Positions 34,482 to 42,315 of a DNA stretch of 64,000 bases are shown here, one piece after another. How positions within the stretch are numbered: position 1 is the first letter of the stretch; each line of letters begins with the position of its first letter. Under the pieces are notes generated by a model. It was not told the DNA's origin, made no database searches, and saw nothing but the letters and a program-made list of their open reading frames with translations. The translations under genes and the position numbers were made by a program. This stretch comes from Halorhabdus rudnickae (GTDB lineage: Archaea > Halobacteriota > Halobacteria > Halobacteriales > Haloarculaceae), in assembly GCF_900880625.1 (NCBI RefSeq), contig NZ_CAAHFB010000001.1, forward strand, positions 806,001-870,000, in the 5' to 3' direction.

Positions 34482-35641
34482 TGTTCCACCTCCAGAACGT
34501 GAACGACAGCAGAGGCAACCGTTCCGCCCGCATTGTGCGTCAGTCCAACTTCGGCGTCCGAAACGGCGTCACTGTTGACGTGATCACCACGGAACAGCTT
34601 CGTCATCTCGCTGATCTGGGCGAGTCCCGTCGCACCGACCGGGTGTCCCTTGGCCTTCAGGCCGCCCGAGAGGTTGACCGGCAATTCGCCGTCGGCGGTC
34701 GTCTCGCCCTCGCGGGCGGCAGTGATCGCCTCGCCGCGCTCGTAGAGACCGAGACCCTCAAGCGCGAGGACTTCGGCGATCGTAAAGCAGTCGTGGACTT
34801 CGAGGAAGTCGACATCTTCGGCCGTGATCCCGGCGTCGGCGTAGGCCTCCTCGGCGGCGTCGGCCGTTGCAGGCGTCCAGGTCAGCGACTCGCGATGCTG
34901 TAACGCGAGGTCGTCGGTCCCCTGACCAGTGCCGACGATCGAGACCGGCACGTCCAGTTCGTGCTCGGCGGCGTACTCCTCACTGACGAGGATTGCCGCG
35001 GCCGCACCGTCAGTGATCGGGCTGGCGTCGAACAGACCGAGCGGATCGGCGACCGGGAAAGCGTCCAGTACCTTTTCGATGCTGATCTCCGACTGATACT
35101 GCGCCAGCGGGTTGTTCGCGGCGTTGGCGTGGTTTTTGACCGCGACGTGAGCGAGATCCTCGCGGTCGCCACCGTGAGTAGCGAAGTACCGCTGTGCCAT
35201 CAGGGCGTACGCGCCGGGGAACGTGATCCCCTGCTTGATCTCCCAGAGGTCGTCGGCAGCGACCGAGAGGCCGCCGGTTGCCCCGGTTGTCCCCATGTTG
35301 TGCATCCGCTCGACACCGCCGACAAGGACGACATCGGCCGACCCCGCGCGGATGGCGTGGATTCCTTGTCGGACGGCCATGCCGCCGGATGCACAGGCAC
35401 TCTCAACGCGCGTCGCGGGCACATCGAGCCCCAGCATCTTGGCCATCAGCGGGCCCATGTGACCCTGGCGCTCGGAGAGTTCGCCCATGAAGTTGCCGAG
35501 ATAGAGGGCGTCTATCTCCTCGCGATCGATTCCTGCGTCCTCGATGGCGGTCTCGCCAGCCTCCGAAAAGAGGTCCCGACCCGTCCGGTCGGGCATTTCG
35601 CCGAACTTCGTCATCCCTACCCCTGCGATCGGTGTGGACAT
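34478..35641 (-). CDS. Archaeal thiolase (acetyl-CoA C-acetyltransferase)
   Basis: 387 aa. Catalytic nucleophile Cys in TRVESACASGGMAVRQG, His in LEVHDCFTIAE, and His in KAKGHPVGATGLAQ. The C-terminal GLTHNAGGT replaces the bacterial Cys-containing GGG loop, as in archaeal/SCP-like thiolases. It condenses two acetyl-CoA to acetoacetyl-CoA for the mevalonate pathway, or acts in acyl-CoA metabolism. Coupled to the DUF35 partner gene by a 4-nt overlap. A TATA-like AAAATATAT sequence lies about 45 bp upstream. Confidence 0.9.
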   Translation of the reverse strand: MSTPIAGVGMTKFGEMPDRTGRDLFSEAGETAIEDAGIDREEIDALYLGNFMGELSERQGHMGPLMAKMLGLDVPATRVESACASGGMAVRQGIHAIRAGSADVVLVGGVERMHNMGTTGATGGLSVAADDLWEIKQGITFPGAYALMAQRYFATHGGDREDLAHVAVKNHANAANNPLAQYQSEISIEKVLDAFPVADPLGLFDASPITDGAAAAILVSEEYAAEHELDVPVSIVGTGQGTDDLALQHRESLTWTPATADAAEEAYADAGITAEDVDFLEVHDCFTIAEVLALEGLGLYERGEAITAAREGETTADGELPVNLSGGLKAKGHPVGATGLAQISEMTKLFRGDHVNSDAVSDAEVGLTHNAGGTVASAVVHVLEVEQ

Positions 35642-35944
35642 GTATGATCCTCCGTCTGGTGTCTCGGCCTACTCTGGGATATATTTTGAGTCCGACATTC
35701 GTCGAAATCCTGTCCCCGACAGAGCGACCGAGGGCCGTTTCGACAGCGATCTCGCCGCTGCCAGGGCGCGCCCAGTGGACTGCCACCGCCGAAACTGTAG
35801 AAACGAACTAATCAGTAGCCTTTCGTCATACGTCGAACCCAACGTAGACGATCGTACGATAACGCTCGACGGACGCACCGTCTACCGGGACGAATTGGGA
35901 CAAACAACAGCTAATTAAACCTATGTTCCGTACGCGCCGACAAC

Positions 35945-36523
35945 ATGGTTCAAACACTTGGCGTCGTTCTCGGCGCCGGGTTCACGATCGTGGCCGTCCT
36001 CTTGCACTACGTCAGTGGGACGGGTTGGGAACCCACCGAAGACATCTCCGCGGAGTTGCTCGAACGCCGTGCGACAGCGGTCCCAGAGACGGATTTCCCG
36101 GAGCCGATGAACCGATCGATCGGCGGTGGCGGGGCCGCCCTACCGGCCGAGGGAAGCGAAGGCGAACTCGCTGAAGGCGAGGAGAACGAGGAAACAGCGG
36201 GCTTCGATCCCGAGGCGATCCCTGAAGACGAAGTCGAGCACTACGAGATCGAGTACGCCAAGGAGGGTGAGACAATCGAGGTAGCCAGCAACGAAACGAT
36301 CCTCGAGGCTGGCGAGGACGAAGACTGGGACCTGCCGTATTCCTGCCGGCAGGGGCAGTGTCTCTCCTGTGGCGGCCACGTCGAAGACGGGGACGCAAAC
36401 GAGTTCCTCCGTCACTCCAACAACGACACCCTGAGCGACGAAGAGTTGGAGAAGGGATACTGCCTGACCTGTACGGCCTACCCGACGAGCGACTTCACGA
36501 TCGAGACCAGCGAAACGCCCTGA
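35945..36523 (+). CDS. Membrane-anchored plant-type 2Fe-2S ferredoxin
   Basis: 192 aa. C-terminal ferredoxin domain with cluster ligands C134, C139, C142 (YSCRQGQCLSCGG) and C176 in GYCLTCTAYP, the halobacterial/plant pattern C-x4-C-x2-C...C. Unlike the soluble haloarchaeal ferredoxin it begins with a hydrophobic helix (about 4-22, LGVVLGAGFTIVAVLLHYV) and an acidic spacer of about 60 residues, so it is probably tethered to the membrane. The partner enzyme is unknown. A TATA-like ATTAAAC at about 35913-35919 is 28 nt from the ATG, indicating a leaderless transcript. Confidence 0.88.
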   Translation: MVQTLGVVLGAGFTIVAVLLHYVSGTGWEPTEDISAELLERRATAVPETDFPEPMNRSIGGGGAALPAEGSEGELAEGEENEETAGFDPEAIPEDEVEHYEIEYAKEGETIEVASNETILEAGEDEDWDLPYSCRQGQCLSCGGHVEDGDANEFLRHSNNDTLSDEELEKGYCLTCTAYPTSDFTIETSETP

Positions 36524-36612
36524 TCCGGCTTCGTTCACGATCGAGAGCGTGAACGCTTTGACCCGCCAGAGTTCACAACCGTTTTATCCGTCCCTGGAAA
36601 ACGATCACGTGA

Positions 36613-36685
36613 GGGCGCGTAGCTCAGTGGACAGAGTTCTTGGTTCCGGACCAAGATGTCAGGGGTTCAAATCCCCTCGCGCCCG
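36613..36685 (+). tRNA. tRNA-Arg (anticodon CCG)
   Basis: 73 nt cloverleaf. The acceptor arm GGGCGCG pairs with CGCGCCC (36678-36684) and G36685 is the discriminator. D arm AGCTC...GAGT, anticodon stem CTTGG/CCAAG with loop TTCCGGA giving CCG at 36646-36648, T arm AGGGG-TTCAAAT-CCCCT. No CCA is encoded and no intron is seen. It reads CGG arginine codons. TTTTAT about 30 bp upstream is a likely TATA box. The 3' end is duplicated downstream at 36781-36804. Confidence 0.95.
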
Positions 36686-36780
36686 CTTCTGCGACGAACG
36701 GACGTGAGGAGCGAAGCGGCGCGGGGATTTGAAGTAGAGAACACGCAGCGCCGAGAGAAACGAGGCGACCGTGGTCGCGT

Positions 36781-36804
36781 GGTTCAAATCCCCTCGCGCC
36801 CGCT
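36781..36804 (+). repeat. 24-bp direct repeat of the tRNA-Arg 3' end
   Basis: The bases 36664-36687 (T arm, acceptor strand and two flanking bases of tRNA-Arg) recur identically here, 117 bp downstream. An inverted near-copy (GGCGCGGGGATTTGAA) occurs at 36718-36733. The full tRNA is not repeated, so this is not a second gene. Such duplicated tRNA ends are typical att sites left by integrases, but no integrase or cargo lies between the copies. Confidence 0.7.
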
Positions 36805-36851
36805 GTTCTGTGCGAACGACAGTGAGCACTGTGTGCGTCGACAGGTATCGA

Positions 36852-37580
36852 TCACTCGCCAGTGGTGCTGTCGTCCTCGTACACCTCCTCGTAGCGTTCC
36901 AGCGCCATTTCGAAACTCCGCTCGGCTTGCTCGAAGGTCGCCTGGAGATCCACAATCGGCGCCTCAGTCGCATCCACACGGAGATCGTTGTAGTAGGGAT
37001 CCATCGCGGGATCCTCGGTCGACCGGACGAGCAGCGCTGCACTGTGTACAGGCAGCTCCTCGCGTTTGTCGCCGCCTTCACTGTGCCCGGCCGCCAGCGC
37101 GTCGATCAACCGTTCGGCCAGCGGTCGGTCGACGTCGTCGGCGGGGTCGAGCGACGGCGCACTGTCCTCGTAGGTCTGGGCCGTGGCCTCGATCACCGAC
37201 TCCCCGGTGAGCAGGTTCCCGGCGACGGTGTAGTTCTCCCCGACGATGTCCCCGTACCAGGGCTTGCAGTCCTCGCCGGAGAAGGCGAACTCCCCGTCCG
37301 CGTCGACGCCGTGTAGTTGTCGCTGGGAGCGCTCCTCGTCGGCGTTCAGGAGTGCCTCCAGGGCGTCCTCGACGGCGAGCCCGTCGTCGAGATAGGCGAT
37401 CCCTTTCCGTCCGAGTTCGACGTTGACGACGCTCTGGGTAGCGACGGCGCCGTTCTCGCTGGCGAACGGGCACAGCGTGCCGACGCCGGCAAGTCGGGTC
37501 GTCACCGCCACGCCGAAGCGCGTCTGCTCGTCGCCGTGTTCGTCCAGGTAGCGTTCACGGACGCAGATGCTGAACGTCAT
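36852..37580 (-). CDS. DUF1028 family protein (Ntn-hydrolase-like)
   Basis: 242 aa. DUF1028 features are visible: TFSICVRERY at the N-terminus, GVAVTTRLAGVGTLCPFASENGAVATQS, LGRKGIAYLDDGLAVEDALEALL, QLHGVDADGEFAFSGEDC, and NYTVAGNLLTGESVI. Related proteins have an N-terminal nucleophile hydrolase fold; activity is not established. The C-terminal 40 residues are acidic. No operon partner is evident: the next gene on this strand starts upstream across an 81-bp gap. Confidence 0.85.
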   Translation of the reverse strand: MTFSICVRERYLDEHGDEQTRFGVAVTTRLAGVGTLCPFASENGAVATQSVVNVELGRKGIAYLDDGLAVEDALEALLNADEERSQRQLHGVDADGEFAFSGEDCKPWYGDIVGENYTVAGNLLTGESVIEATAQTYEDSAPSLDPADDVDRPLAERLIDALAAGHSEGGDKREELPVHSAALLVRSTEDPAMDPYYNDLRVDATEAPIVDLQATFEQAERSFEMALERYEEVYEDDSTTGE

Positions 37581-37661
37581 GCCCGACGGCAGGCCCGCCG
37601 GCCACGTCAGTGTTCGGGGAGCGTGCCGACTCCAGTCGGGAATTGGGGTTGCATTCGCGCG

Positions 37662-38909
37662 TCACCGATAGGCAGGGAGTGGCTGTCGCAGTCGCCACTC
37701 GTCGGTCCGGGGATCGAGCCGGGAGGGTTCGGCCCCGCGTTCGGTCAGCACGCCGGCGTGGTAGAGCATCGCCTTGAGCTGGAACACCGTCGGGGCGTGG
37801 TAGGCGGTGCCGTCCTCGAGCGCGTCCGTCCTGAGATCTCCGTCGGCGGTGAGGACGCGACTTCGAACGTCATCGTCGCCGCGAACGAACAGCTCAACGG
37901 TAAACGTCGGGTGCTGTGCGTGGAGCCACTCGACGAGTTCGACCAGCGAGGGCGAGGAGATCCCGTCGTCGTGCATCGTCTGGAGTTCCTCGACGAGCAG
38001 TTGCGTGGCAGGATAGTCGAACACGACCCGGCGGGTGAGTGCGCCCCACTTCGGGGCGACGTCGACGAACCGTCTCCGGGAACCCTGCCAGCCCTCGAAG
38101 GTGGTGATCGCGGCATCGAGCGTCCGGTACTCCCGGAGCGCGAACCGGACGACTTCCGAGCCGAGGGGCGTCAGACGGTGGGACGTCCCGCGTTCCTCGA
38201 TCAGGCCCAGAAAGACCGCGCCACGGAGCGCGTCGTCGACGGCACCGACGACGTGGGACTCGATCAGTCCTCGCGTGTCCCCTTCATGAGTTACGGCCAG
38301 CGGGACGGCGAGGTAGTTCTTCGGGTGGTTGAGGCCAAAGCTCTTCTCGGCGACTCCCCGTGCGCTGGCCTGGAAGCGAATGGCCGTTGCCTCTGGGGCC
38401 GTGCGGTTCCCGACGACGCGAGGGCGCTCGAGAGTGGTGATTTCACCACCATCGTCGACGCCGAGAACGCCGACGTTGAGTTCACTCGCCAGCGTCCGGG
38501 CCGATTGTCCGATCGCGTCGGCGGGCGCAGTCACGAACGCAACGTTGGCCTCGTGTAGCCGGTCGTAGGCCTGAATCACGCCTCGCTCGACGTCGACGCC
38601 ACCGTCGGCGATCTGGCCCTTCGCCTCGATGGCCACCAGCGGCGCTCGCTCGCCCAGGCGGTCGACAGCCAGGACGTCTTCACCGAGGTGACTCACGCCG
38701 ACCAGATCGGGATATCCCGATCCCACGGCGACGTGGTTGAACGGCGCGAGCGTCGACTTGACCGCCGGATCGATCGGCCGGTCGTCCAGCCAGCGGTCCT
38801 GAGCGAACTGCGTGTCGGCGACGACGTAGGTGTCCTCGTCCTCAGCCGGGAAGAGCCCGTCCTTCGTTCGCGCGAGAACCTGGGGCTCGGTCAGCGCCGC
38901 ACTTGCCAT
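37662..38909 (-). CDS. Putative PD-(D/E)XK nuclease-fold protein with C-terminal winged-helix-like part
   Basis: 415 aa from ATG 38909 (MASAALTEPQ). The N-terminal third has a restriction-endonuclease-like pattern: VGSGYPDLVGVS (Pro67-Asp68), then about 25 residues later PLVAIEAKGQI (Glu95-Ala-Lys97). A helix with QAYDRLHEANVAFVTAPAD follows, the usual order of PD-(D/E)XK catalytic residues plus the Q/Y helix. The rest contains HTH-like segments (DALRGAVFLGLIEERGTSHRLTPLGSEVVRFAL). I do not recognise a named family. It could act in DNA repair or defence; no methylase or helicase is adjacent. Confidence 0.65.
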   Translation of the reverse strand: MASAALTEPQVLARTKDGLFPAEDEDTYVVADTQFAQDRWLDDRPIDPAVKSTLAPFNHVAVGSGYPDLVGVSHLGEDVLAVDRLGERAPLVAIEAKGQIADGGVDVERGVIQAYDRLHEANVAFVTAPADAIGQSARTLASELNVGVLGVDDGGEITTLERPRVVGNRTAPEATAIRFQASARGVAEKSFGLNHPKNYLAVPLAVTHEGDTRGLIESHVVGAVDDALRGAVFLGLIEERGTSHRLTPLGSEVVRFALREYRTLDAAITTFEGWQGSRRRFVDVAPKWGALTRRVVFDYPATQLLVEELQTMHDDGISSPSLVELVEWLHAQHPTFTVELFVRGDDDVRSRVLTADGDLRTDALEDGTAYHAPTVFQLKAMLYHAGVLTERGAEPSRLDPRTDEWRLRQPLPAYR

Positions 38910-39061
38910 ACTGGCACGTGAACGTCGACCGACAATGAGTGTTGTCACGGACGGGGCGGGCCGTCACAGATCGATCAGCCTGACCGATCCGTCGGGCGAT
39001 CGCTGTCTCGAAGCATATAGGGAGCCGTGTCGTCGAAATTCCCGACTAGCACGCCCATTCA

Positions 39062-39271
39062 ATGGACTTCACTCGATCGAGCCTCACGCTGTTCGTCGGT
39101 AACGTCGTCCGGACGATGATCCGCTTTCTGGGTATCGCCGTCTTCGCCCGGTTGCTCGGCGCGCTCGTTCTCGGCGCGGCCCTCTACAGTCTTGCTGTCC
39201 TGGGACACGGCGATTTAGGCCGGAAACTCCTTGGCGAGTTCCGATCGCTGGCTCGTTCCGTAAACAGGTGA
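39062..39271 (+). CDS. Small membrane ORF resembling the N-terminus of an oligosaccharide flippase
   Basis: 69 aa. The first 40 residues (SSLTLFVGNVVRTMIRFLGIAVFARLLGA) look like the start of haloarchaeal Wzx-type polysaccharide flippases, which are about 450-500 aa. After residue 45 the similarity ends and the frame closes at 39271. The following DNA encodes an unrelated small protein. It is either a truncated flippase remnant or a small membrane protein. Composition is like the neighbours. Confidence 0.5.
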   Translation: MDFTRSSLTLFVGNVVRTMIRFLGIAVFARLLGALVLGAALYSLAVLGHGDLGRKLLGEFRSLARSVNR

Positions 39272-39340
39272 CCGTCCCCCAAGAACAGGCCACGTACCCG
39301 GACCATAAGACCGATAGGGAGACCCCGTAAACCGCAGGCT

Positions 39341-39607
39341 ATGGCGACAGACCGCCCGACAGATGGTCCCCCTCCAACCTCGGAGATCGCAGCGGCGGCC
39401 GTCCCGTACGCGATCCCGGTCGGCATCGGTATCCCGCTGGTAGTCTCCGGTGTGTCGGTGATCCGCACGGTCGTCTCGAACCCGGGCGATGGACTGACGC
39501 CACTCCTCGGTGGGGTCGTCTTCGCGACGCTTGGAGTGATGGCCGCGTTCTTCGGTGTCTTCGGCGCCCTCGCCACAGTGCTGATGGCGATCGAGGGCCG
39601 AGAGTGA
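39341..39607 (+). CDS. Small two-helix membrane protein, unknown
   Basis: 88 aa. A short polar N-terminus (PTDGPPPTSE) is followed by hydrophobic segments at about residues 19-42 and 55-82, so it is probably an integral membrane protein with both ends on the same side. I recognise no family. It precedes the IMPase gene by 56 bp in the same direction and may be cotranscribed with it. Confidence 0.55.
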   Translation: MATDRPTDGPPPTSEIAAAAVPYAIPVGIGIPLVVSGVSVIRTVVSNPGDGLTPLLGGVVFATLGVMAAFFGVFGALATVLMAIEGRE

Positions 39608-39663
39608 CGAGCCGAGGACGGTCGAACCGCCAGTGCTAACCCCGCCCGGAGGAACACGCGGGT

Positions 39664-40488
39664 ATGGACTTCGACGCGGAACTCGCCGTGGCCCGGCGTG
39701 CGGCGAGAGCGGCAGGTGAACTGATCGACAGTGAGGCCGGCACGGAGTTCCGTGCCGCAACGGCGACCGACGAGAAGAGCGCCGTCAACGATATCGTTAC
39801 GGCGGTCGACCGGGAGTGTCAAGAGCGGATCGTGACGGCGATCTCCGAACAGTTCCCCGACGACCGGATCGTCGGCGAGGAGACGGGGACGGCCGACCGG
39901 CAGGACGCCGGCCGGGAGTGGATCGTCGATCCGATCGACGGAACGGCCAACTTCGCCACCGGCTTCCCGTACTTCTGTGTCTCGATCGCGTTCCGGGTCG
40001 ACGGGAAAAGTCACGTCGGAGTCGTCCACTCGCCCGAGGCTGCCCTGGGTCGCACCTGGTACGCCGTGGCAGGCGAGGGGGCGTACTGTGCCACGGACGA
40101 CGGCGAGGGGGAGCCGATCGGGGTGAGCGAGTACGGCGACCTCGCCGGCGCGCTGGTCCACTGCCGCGTGAGCGAACGCGACGGGGCCCGGCGAGCCCGG
40201 GATCTCGCGGTCGCGACGACGCTGCTCGAGCGGGGCGTGAAACTGCGTCGAACCGCGAGCACAGCCCTGAACCTCTGTCAGGTCGCCAGCGGTACCGCCG
40301 ACGGGTACGTCGTGCTCTCGAGCAACGAGTGGGACTACGCGGCCGGCGAGTTGCTCGTCACGGAGGCCGGCGGGACGGTGCGACGGCGGTCGGCCCCAGC
40401 GATGGACGACGAAGTCGTCGCCACGAACGGACACCTGCAGGGGACACTGGAGCGACTGGTCGATACCGCGACCGGGCGGAGAACGTGA
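39664..40488 (+). CDS. Inositol monophosphatase-family phosphatase
   Basis: 274 aa. Mg2+-dependent sugar phosphatase fold. Metal and active-site motifs: NDIVTAVDRECQERI (Asp), IVGEETGTA (Glu), WIVDPIDGTANFATGFPYF (the DPIDGT signature), and SNEWDYAAGELLVTEAGG (WD-x-AAG). Archaeal members hydrolyse inositol-1-phosphate and/or fructose-1,6-bisphosphate; sequence does not decide which. It lies 56 bp after a small membrane protein and 60 bp before the DUF5784 gene. Confidence 0.92.
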   Translation: MDFDAELAVARRAARAAGELIDSEAGTEFRAATATDEKSAVNDIVTAVDRECQERIVTAISEQFPDDRIVGEETGTADRQDAGREWIVDPIDGTANFATGFPYFCVSIAFRVDGKSHVGVVHSPEAALGRTWYAVAGEGAYCATDDGEGEPIGVSEYGDLAGALVHCRVSERDGARRARDLAVATTLLERGVKLRRTASTALNLCQVASGTADGYVVLSSNEWDYAAGELLVTEAGGTVRRRSAPAMDDEVVATNGHLQGTLERLVDTATGRRT

Positions 40489-40548
40489 TCGACGGCCCGG
40501 ACTCGCCGACGCGAAACACGTAACACCCAGCCGTCCGTTCCTGTCGGT

Positions 40549-41550
40549 GTGGCGAAACCACTCCGGTTCCGGCGCTCGACGGAACGCTGGACCGCCGGTC
40601 GCGTTCGTTCGGACCTCCACGCCGCACTCGACGCGAACCTCGGTGCGTCGATGTCCAGTCCGTGGTATCGCCAGCCGGAGGGGTACGACGCTCGGCGCTT
40701 CGAGATGGACAACGGGGACGTCGCGCTGTTCGCCTGGAACGACGACGGCGGATTCTGGATCGGGAACACAGAGACACCGCGGGCGCTCTGGGGGACCGAG
40801 AAGTACACGTTCAGGGAGGTGCCGACGCCGGTCGCCCAGTGGGCCGAGCAGGAACTGCTTGCCCAGTTGCACGAGGAGGCACCCTGGCTGGCCAAGTACC
40901 CTGCCATCTCGCGGTTCTTTCTCCCGGTGTTGCTCTCGAAGGACGGGAGACACACTTCCAGGGAGTTCTTCCGAGAGTATGCGGCCGGGTTCCCGGACGC
41001 GTCCAGGGAAGCGGGCCTGTCCTTCTACGAGGAGTTTCTGGCGACTGAACCGTTCGAGGAACGCCACGTCATGGCGGCGAAACTGGGGACGGCCGAACAT
41101 CTCGATCTGACGCGGATGAGTGCGACGATGAGTGAGTTTACCGTGGCGAAGCTACTGGTCGACGCCGGGTACGAGGTAACCCCCGAGATCGAGGTCACGA
41201 CGGGCCACGCTATCGACTTCCGGGCCGACCGGGACGGGACCGGCAACCTAGTGGAGGTAACCCGGCCGATGGCACCCAGAGACCGGAGTGCGGGGTCGGC
41301 CGTTCGGTCGATCCGCGAAACCGTCGAGACCAAGACGACCGGGCAACTCGAAGCTCACGGCGGTGGCGTGACACTGTTCGTCGACTGTTCCTCGTTCGAC
41401 GACGGCGAGTGGGGGCGACTGCTCTCCGAGCGCCCCTCGGTCGGCCACCGACCGGCGGTGGTTTTCAGAGTGCAGCCAGGCAATTCGACACAGGCATACA
41501 CGAACGGCACAGTCCCAGTCGATCTGCCGGGATACGTGGACGTGCGGTGA
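40549..41550 (+). CDS. DUF5784-like haloarchaeal protein
   Basis: 333 aa from the GTG at 40549. It begins AKPLRFRRSTERWTAGRVR and contains SSPWYRQPEGYDARRFEMDNGD, ETPRALWGTEKYTFREVP and a conserved tail QLEAHGGGVTLFVDCSSF, matching the haloarchaeal family I recall as DUF5784 (not searched). The stretch YEVTPEIEVTTGHAIDFRAD followed by NLVEVTRP has a nuclease-fold-like strand order, but Thr stands where PD-(D/E)XK enzymes have Lys. Function unknown. A uracil-DNA glycosylase-like gene follows after 71 bp. Confidence 0.75.
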   Translation: MAKPLRFRRSTERWTAGRVRSDLHAALDANLGASMSSPWYRQPEGYDARRFEMDNGDVALFAWNDDGGFWIGNTETPRALWGTEKYTFREVPTPVAQWAEQELLAQLHEEAPWLAKYPAISRFFLPVLLSKDGRHTSREFFREYAAGFPDASREAGLSFYEEFLATEPFEERHVMAAKLGTAEHLDLTRMSATMSEFTVAKLLVDAGYEVTPEIEVTTGHAIDFRADRDGTGNLVEVTRPMAPRDRSAGSAVRSIRETVETKTTGQLEAHGGGVTLFVDCSSFDDGEWGRLLSERPSVGHRPAVVFRVQPGNSTQAYTNGTVPVDLPGYVDVR

Positions 41551-41621
41551 GCGCTGGAGGACGGAACGCGTCGCCGATCAGAACCGAGACGTTCTTGCAG
41601 TCGAGCGGCCGAGCCAATACT

Positions 41622-42248
41622 GTGACCTACGTCGCAGATGTCGAATCCAACCCGTTCGGGTACCGACCGGATTGTGAACGGTTCGTGCCAGGCTTCGGCG
41701 ACGTCGAGGCTGACTTCCACGTGATCGGGAACCATCCAGGCGTCCACGGCGGCACCACGTCGGGAACCCCGTTCACAGAGACACCGAGTGCCGAGGTACT
41801 CCAGGGAGCACTGCTCCGGGGAGACCTACTCCGGAAGGCGGGGACCCCGCCGACGGTCGCCTCGACGTACCTCTCGTATCTGCACCTCTGTGTCCCGGAC
41901 AGTGCGCCGACAGAAGCCGATTACACCCGCTATGAGTCCTTCGCTGAGGCGGAGGTGCGGGCGATTGCAGCGCATGTGCTGTTGCCTGTGGGCGAGCGAG
42001 CGACCCGGTGGGTATTCGAGAACATGACCACCAGGTCGACGACGGATATTGACATGGAGAAACTGCACGCGACGGAGGTGATCGGCAGCGGGTGGCTGGT
42101 AATGCCGATCGCCGATCCGGACACGTGGAGCGAGGATGAAAGCCGGAAGCTCAGTGACGCGCTGACGGAACTGCAAGAACAGGATTATCGCCGCGAGGCG
42201 GATCTCGGACGCCTCGTCGGTGGCGACGAACCCTATTACGTGCGGTAG
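41622..42248 (+). CDS. Uracil-DNA glycosylase superfamily protein (haloarchaeal type)
   Basis: 208 aa from GTG 41622 (VTYVADVESNPFGYRPDCERFVPGFGD); the frame is open upstream but overlaps DUF5784. The active-site loop VIGNHPGVHGGTTSGTPF corresponds to the uracil-binding GxxPG motif. YLHLCVPDSAPTEADY and AAHVLLPVGERATRWV provide the central sheet, and EVIGSGWLVMPIADP the second motif region. Members remove deaminated or damaged bases; which base is not shown. The protein lacks the four Fe-S cysteines of family 4. Probably cotranscribed with DUF5784. Confidence 0.75.
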   Translation: MTYVADVESNPFGYRPDCERFVPGFGDVEADFHVIGNHPGVHGGTTSGTPFTETPSAEVLQGALLRGDLLRKAGTPPTVASTYLSYLHLCVPDSAPTEADYTRYESFAEAEVRAIAAHVLLPVGERATRWVFENMTTRSTTDIDMEKLHATEVIGSGWLVMPIADPDTWSEDESRKLSDALTELQEQDYRREADLGRLVGGDEPYYVR

Positions 42249-42315
42249 TGCCTCGAAAAACCGGTTGACACGTAACTTTTCGGCGGCGAAAGCGGGGAAC
42301 GAACAGGGACACCGA

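Noticed and set aside
36770-36804. Second tRNA gene after tRNA-Arg
   Set aside because: Only the T arm and acceptor strand recur; there is no D arm, anticodon arm or matching 5' strand.
37317-38558. 413-codon plus-strand frame opposite the nuclease-like gene
   Set aside because: The minus frame carries the PD/ExK motif and HTH-like segments, while the plus frame lacks any family feature.
39184-41100. 638-codon open frame on the minus strand
   Set aside because: It is antisense to the IMPase and DUF5784 genes, rich in Arg and Gly, and has no motif. Open antisense frames are common in high-GC halophile DNA.
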